Of a stretch of DNA of 25,970 bases, positions 23,252 through 25,970 are shown in pieces. Origin of the DNA: CAZDUZ01 sp964508755. GTDB taxonomy: Bacteria; Patescibacteriota; Dojkabacteria; SC72; JAFGCJ01. Position numbers and translations under genes: made by a program. Within the stretch, counting starts at the first letter, position 1. Each line of letters opens with the position of its first letter. The stretch is taken from the NCBI GenBank assembly GCA_964508755.1, contig CAZDUZ010000010.1:1-25970 (forward strand), read 5' to 3'. The notes beneath the pieces were generated by a model. The model was given only the letters and a program-made list of their open reading frames with translations, was not told the DNA's origin and did not search any database.

Positions 23252-23257
23252 TATAAT
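23252..23257 (+). promoter_or_regulatory. -10 element of the 23267 membrane-protein gene
   Basis: A perfect TATAAT directly follows the ruvB stop and ends nine bases before the ATG, predicting a leader of about 2-3 bases. The -35 (TTGTCA, 23233-23238) is spaced only 13 bases away and may not be used. Confidence 0.45.
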
Positions 23258-23266
23258 ACATGATCA

Positions 23267-24325
23267 ATGGGTATTCTTGATCCGTTAACGAAACTTTTAA
23301 AAAGACGAAATCAAAAAATCATCCCTACTGTTGAAAGGGAACGGTACAACCTTGAGGGAACATTTTTTGATCCTGAGAAGTTGTTTTCAATTCAGCGGCG
23401 ATCCTCAGAGAATAAAAGAAAAGAGGCAGAGGATTCCCCGCTAGAAAGTGGTAAAAGAAGTCAGGTTTCGTTTGACTCAGGAACTTCAGTACTTATTCCA
23501 CAGCGTGATCCTGGTAAAAGACAGCGAATTTTTGTAGTTTCAGGCGTTATTGTTCTCTTTGTATTCGGGCTTCGGACGTGGGGGATAGACGAGTGGGGTG
23601 TGCGTCAAATGCTTGAAGTGGCCCTTGCGTCATCGCTGTTGACCTATTTTGGGTTGATGTGGGCGTATCGTTTTGAACTATCACGTTTTGGGTATTGGGC
23701 AGTTCTTCCGCTTCCCACGTTATTTGTTTTTTCTACGGTGCTTTTTGTTGAGCTCTTCTTCTTTGCTCAATTTCAGAGAATATATGAAGCAGTACTTTTT
23801 GTCGGTCTTCTTGGTGTATTTATGGGTGGACTTGTTATTGCGTTTTTAACGGCAAATATTCTTAACGTAGCAACCATAAGGAAAATTCCACTTCTTCAAG
23901 TAGCTCATACTTCATCCTATGTTATAACCCTGTTTACAACCTTTTTTCTTGGGTTCTTTTTAGTAAGTCTTGGAGCAAATATTTACTTTACTGTAGTACT
24001 TCTAGCAATTGCATATTTCGGAGCTGTGTTCTTACATCTGAGTCATTTTGGTTTTCGCAGACAGTATGTAATATGGTATTCAATAGCAATTTCATTATTA
24101 GCAAGCACTGTTGCATTTGTTATGATGCTCTGGCCGGTCGAAACAATATTTCGAGTTTTGCTTCCTACGATCGCGTGTTATGTTGGAATTGGACTTGTGA
24201 TGCATGACGCGAAAAAGATCTTCAGAACTCTTATTAATTGGGAGTATGTCGTAATCATTCTTATTGTACTTGCAATCATCATTACCTCTAGTGTGTGGGG
24301 GATAAGTGGTAAGGCATGGATGTAA
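23267..24325 (+). CDS. Polytopic membrane protein, unrecognised
   Basis: The 352-residue protein has a hydrophilic, charged N-terminal third (1-85) and then about eight to nine hydrophobic segments from residue 88 to 345. Few charged residues occur within the membrane part. No transporter or enzyme signature is visible. It starts 17 bases after ruvB, so it may be read together with it, although a TATAAT lies between. A hairpin follows its stop codon. Its function is unknown. Confidence 0.75.
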   Translation: MGILDPLTKLLKRRNQKIIPTVERERYNLEGTFFDPEKLFSIQRRSSENKRKEAEDSPLESGKRSQVSFDSGTSVLIPQRDPGKRQRIFVVSGVIVLFVFGLRTWGIDEWGVRQMLEVALASSLLTYFGLMWAYRFELSRFGYWAVLPLPTLFVFSTVLFVELFFFAQFQRIYEAVLFVGLLGVFMGGLVIAFLTANILNVATIRKIPLLQVAHTSSYVITLFTTFFLGFFLVSLGANIYFTVVLLAIAYFGAVFLHLSHFGFRRQYVIWYSIAISLLASTVAFVMMLWPVETIFRVLLPTIACYVGIGLVMHDAKKIFRTLINWEYVVIILIVLAIIITSSVWGISGKAWM

Positions 24326-24370
24326 CGGTATATGACTGCGTCAGTTCATTGCAACCGTTATTGTTCTCTT
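24323..24370 (+). terminator. Candidate terminator after the membrane-protein gene
   Basis: TAACGGT (24323-24329, including the stop codon) pairs with ACCGTTA (24354-24360). The 24-base loop contains a second small stem, ACTG/CAGT. A T-rich tail (TTGTTCTCTT) follows. It is longer-looped than a textbook terminator but well placed. Confidence 0.45.
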
Positions 24371-24801
24371 GAAATTATGAGTAATAAATCGTTTTCAAAT
24401 GGTGATACTTATCAAAGATAGAGCATCATTATTAATTATGTGTAAATAAATCCTTAAATTAGTTTTGTCTTTATGGCAGAGTGTCGGTGAGGTAGGGGAT
24501 GAAGACCTATAGTGAGAGTGGGATATTTAAGCCTGTAGTGATCGCGGACAGTTACAATACTATAGGGTGTTGTGGTTTGCACGATTCGAGAAACTTGTGT
24601 TATTCGTAACATTGGCCAGGTGGGTGTGGATAACTATTTTGATCGTTGCCGTATATACCTTTTGCACCTTCTTACCGGTTAAATGATACAGATACATGAA
24701 AGAAGAGCGTAATTGAAGTACGTGTATGCTGAAAAACGTTGAAGACAAGCCTTTGATTAGTGCATTCAAAAAGACTCACTCTATTACTAAAATATTGCGT
24801 A

Positions 24802-24830
24802 TTGAAACGATACATAGAACCGAGTATAAT
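24802..24830 (+). promoter_or_regulatory. Promoter-like element overlapping the dif-like palindrome
   Basis: TTGAAA (24802-24807), a 17-base spacer and a perfect TATAAT (24825-24830) form a good sigma-70-type promoter pointing at the recombinase. The -10 lies in the left arm of the palindrome and its last base is in the centre. Recombinase bound to the palindrome would block it, suggesting autoregulation. It may also be a coincidence of the arm sequence. Confidence 0.4.
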
Positions 24831-24846
24831 CACCCTTATACTCGGT
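24819..24846. other. dif: dif-like Xer recombination site, perfect 11-6-11 palindrome
   Basis: Two 11-bp arms, ACCGAGTATAA (24819-24829) and TTATACTCGGT (24836-24846), are exact reverse complements separated by a 6-bp centre, TCACCC (24830-24835). Bacterial dif sites have this layout: 11-bp XerC and XerD half-sites, inner ends ATAA and TTAT, and a 6-bp central region where strands are exchanged. A tyrosine recombinase gene starts 310 bases downstream. Unlike E. coli dif, whose arms differ, these arms are identical, as expected if one recombinase binds both. The centre is not palindromic, so the site has a direction. The alternative is an operator hairpin; no T tract follows, which argues against a terminator. 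Confidence 0.6.
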
Positions 24847-25155
24847 AAAAGCGAGGGGTGTAGAGGGGGAGTAGTCGTTTTGAAGGTATTAATAATTGCT
24901 TAATATGTTGCTGTTATTATCAAGTTATGCTAATTATTGAGGGTAATCTCTGTGATTTATCAAGGAATTATTTCGTTACTCTTATCGTTCAGGGTCCTTG
25001 TAGAAAATCATTGTCATGGTAACGTTTCCTGAAAATTACCTTTTAAAGCCCCTACTGCACAATACATTGAGTAAAAGTAGTAAAAACGTTGATAAAACAA
25101 TATATTTAATTATGTCCTCACCTCTTAGTTTCGTTGTGAAAGGGGATGCCAAGAA

Positions 25156-25970
25156 ATGTTGTTAACATACTATAAATTGCCAAATCAAGAGGATTTTCTC
25201 CTTGATTTGCAAAATAACAATTACAGTGCACAAACGGTGTTTAATTATGACCGAGATTTATCTATCTTTGCACGGTTTTTAGTTGAGATGCAGGTCGCAT
25301 TTACTAAGACGGATAAGAAGGTCATTACGTTATACAAGGGATATCTTCAACATAGTGAGCATTTATTGGTACATGACTGTGATAAGGAGATTATTGAGCG
25401 AAGAATACGAGAATTACAGTCAAAAATTTCCTCTGAATCTGACGAACAGTCTGAAAACGCCGATAAAACAACGAAAAACGAACCAAGGTCCTGGAAGGGG
25501 TCTAAAACGAATGAATTACGTGAGGAAGCCCTGGTAGCTATCCTTGATAAAGTGAAAAACGGTTCTATCTCAAGGGAAACGTCCTACGAGCTTCTTGGGA
25601 TGGCTGGACGTAACCGAAACCAGTCGGTTGACCTCGGCTTGAGTAGTCGAAGTATCAACCGGATGTTGTCTGCAATCCGTTCGTATCTTACCTGGTCCGT
25701 CGATAATGATATTCCAGTTCCTATTCCTGCGGATGCAATAAAACTAATTAAAGCTGAACGTAAAAAATCACAAGTGGCTGAACTGCAAGAATTGGTTTCA
25801 TTAATTGAATTTCCAAGCACGTTTGAGAAAGATCCCCGTGTTGCAGCCAGAAATCGCGCAATGCTGGAGCTTCTTTTCAGTACCGGTATGCGTATCTCTG
25901 AGTTATTAAGCTTAAATCTCGACCATATTAATGACGAAGGTAAGATTTTTATTATGGGAAAAGGAAAAAA
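25156..25970 (+). CDS. Xer-type tyrosine recombinase with insertion, 3' end beyond window
   Basis: The first 271 codons are present; the frame is open to the window edge. The N-terminal SAM-like core-binding domain starts at about residue 10 (FLLDLQNNNYSAQTVFNYDRDLSIFARFL in outline) and resumes at LSSRSINRMLSAIRSYLTW (162-180). Between them, about residues 65-161 form an insertion of roughly 90 residues, charged and low in complexity at 88-120, then helical. The catalytic domain begins at about 205. Arg246 in STGMRISEL is the first catalytic arginine, and FIMGKGKK at the edge should hold the beta-hairpin lysine. His, second Arg and Tyr lie outside. Start is ATG 25156, with AGGGG ten bases upstream. 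Proximity to the dif-like site suggests chromosome dimer resolution. Confidence 0.88.
   Translation, partial: MLLTYYKLPNQEDFLLDLQNNNYSAQTVFNYDRDLSIFARFLVEMQVAFTKTDKKVITLYKGYLQHSEHLLVHDCDKEIIERRIRELQSKISSESDEQSENADKTTKNEPRSWKGSKTNELREEALVAILDKVKNGSISRETSYELLGMAGRNRNQSVDLGLSSRSINRMLSAIRSYLTWSVDNDIPVPIPADAIKLIKAERKKSQVAELQELVSLIEFPSTFEKDPRVAARNRAMLELLFSTGMRISELLSLNLDHINDEGKIFIMGKGK

Larger units (their letters stand above)
24371..25155. other. Long non-coding stretch before the Xer recombinase gene
   Basis: No convincing gene is found in about 785 bases. It contains a perfect DnaA-box sequence (TGTGGATAA at 24625-24633, minus-strand TTATCCACA), the 28-bp dif-like palindrome at 24819-24846, and a G-rich run just after it (about 24850-24885). 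By a rough hand count, G clearly exceeds C from 24361 to 24900 (about 127 to 72) and the two are about equal from 24901 to 25140 (about 38 to 37). A weak TTGATA/TATGTC pair (25089-25116) is the closest promoter candidate for the recombinase. Confidence 0.5.

Noticed and set aside
24560..24769. Minus-strand ORF of 69 codons in the long non-coding stretch
   Set aside because: No start signal, no recognisable family, composition not coding-like, and it overlaps the DnaA box. Treated as chance.
24819..24846. Rho-independent terminator
   Set aside because: The 11-bp stem is strong, but no T tract follows on either strand and no gene ends nearby; the membrane-protein gene stops about 500 bases earlier.
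24371..25155. Replication origin
   Set aside because: Only one perfect DnaA box is seen, no dnaA or dnaN is close, there is no clear AT-rich unwinding element with clustered boxes, and the skew pattern and dif-like site point to a terminus instead.

Overview
The window looks like chromosomal DNA of an ultra-small, reduced bacterium of the Candidate Phyla Radiation (Patescibacteria). The signs are tight packing, a single-domain PEP synthase-like protein, a degenerate metallo-beta-lactamase-fold protein, a sortase, a LytR_C protein next to a large TraG/VirB4-like ATPase, and many small membrane proteins without clear families. UGA is used as a stop (yebC ends in TGA overlapping ruvC), so this is not a recoded Gracilibacteria/SR1 genome. 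A bL9 gene is present; from memory, Microgenomates and Katanobacteria usually lack it, so another CPR lineage is more likely, but I cannot place it further. There is no phage, IS element or CRISPR array.

Layout. Positions 1-4200: ribosomal protein bL9, an HtrA-type membrane-anchored protease, then a leftward translation cluster rpmE-prfA-prmC (bL31, release factor 1 and the methyltransferase that modifies its GGQ glutamine). 4350-8350: a CsoR-fold regulator without its metal ligands, a sortase, an MBL-fold protein, replicative helicase dnaB and an orphan gene. 8470-9480: tRNA-Leu(CAA), a small membrane protein and EF-P. 9600-13100: a run of a zinc-ribbon membrane protein, a polytopic membrane protein faintly like Lgt, signal peptidase II and an RluD-type pseudouridine synthase. 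13500-17900: LytR_C protein, TraG/VirB4-like ATPase and an orphan. 17970-24330: yebC-ruvC-ruvA, a lone PEP/pyruvate-binding domain, a leftward methyltransferase, ruvB and a polytopic membrane protein. 24330-25155 is a long non-coding stretch, followed by a tyrosine recombinase (Xer type) cut by the window end.

The most notable signal is in that last non-coding stretch. At 24819-24846 there is a perfect 28-bp inverted repeat made of two 11-bp arms around a 6-bp centre. The inner arm ends are ATAA and TTAT, exactly the architecture of a dif chromosome-dimer-resolution site, about 310 bp upstream of an Xer recombinase. A rough hand count suggests that the G-over-C excess of the plus strand fades just after this point, as expected near a replication terminus. 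Full arm symmetry suggests one recombinase acting alone, as in XerS/difSL or XerH/difH systems.

Regulation. Several genes at the start of transcription units have a good -10 element only 6-10 bases before the start codon (rpmE, the MBL gene, the TraG/VirB4 gene, yebC, ruvA, ruvB, the 23267 gene), which predicts leaderless or nearly leaderless mRNAs. Some genes inside operons (10525, lspA) instead have Shine-Dalgarno sequences. Extended -10 elements (TGnTATAAT or TGCTACAAT) recur.
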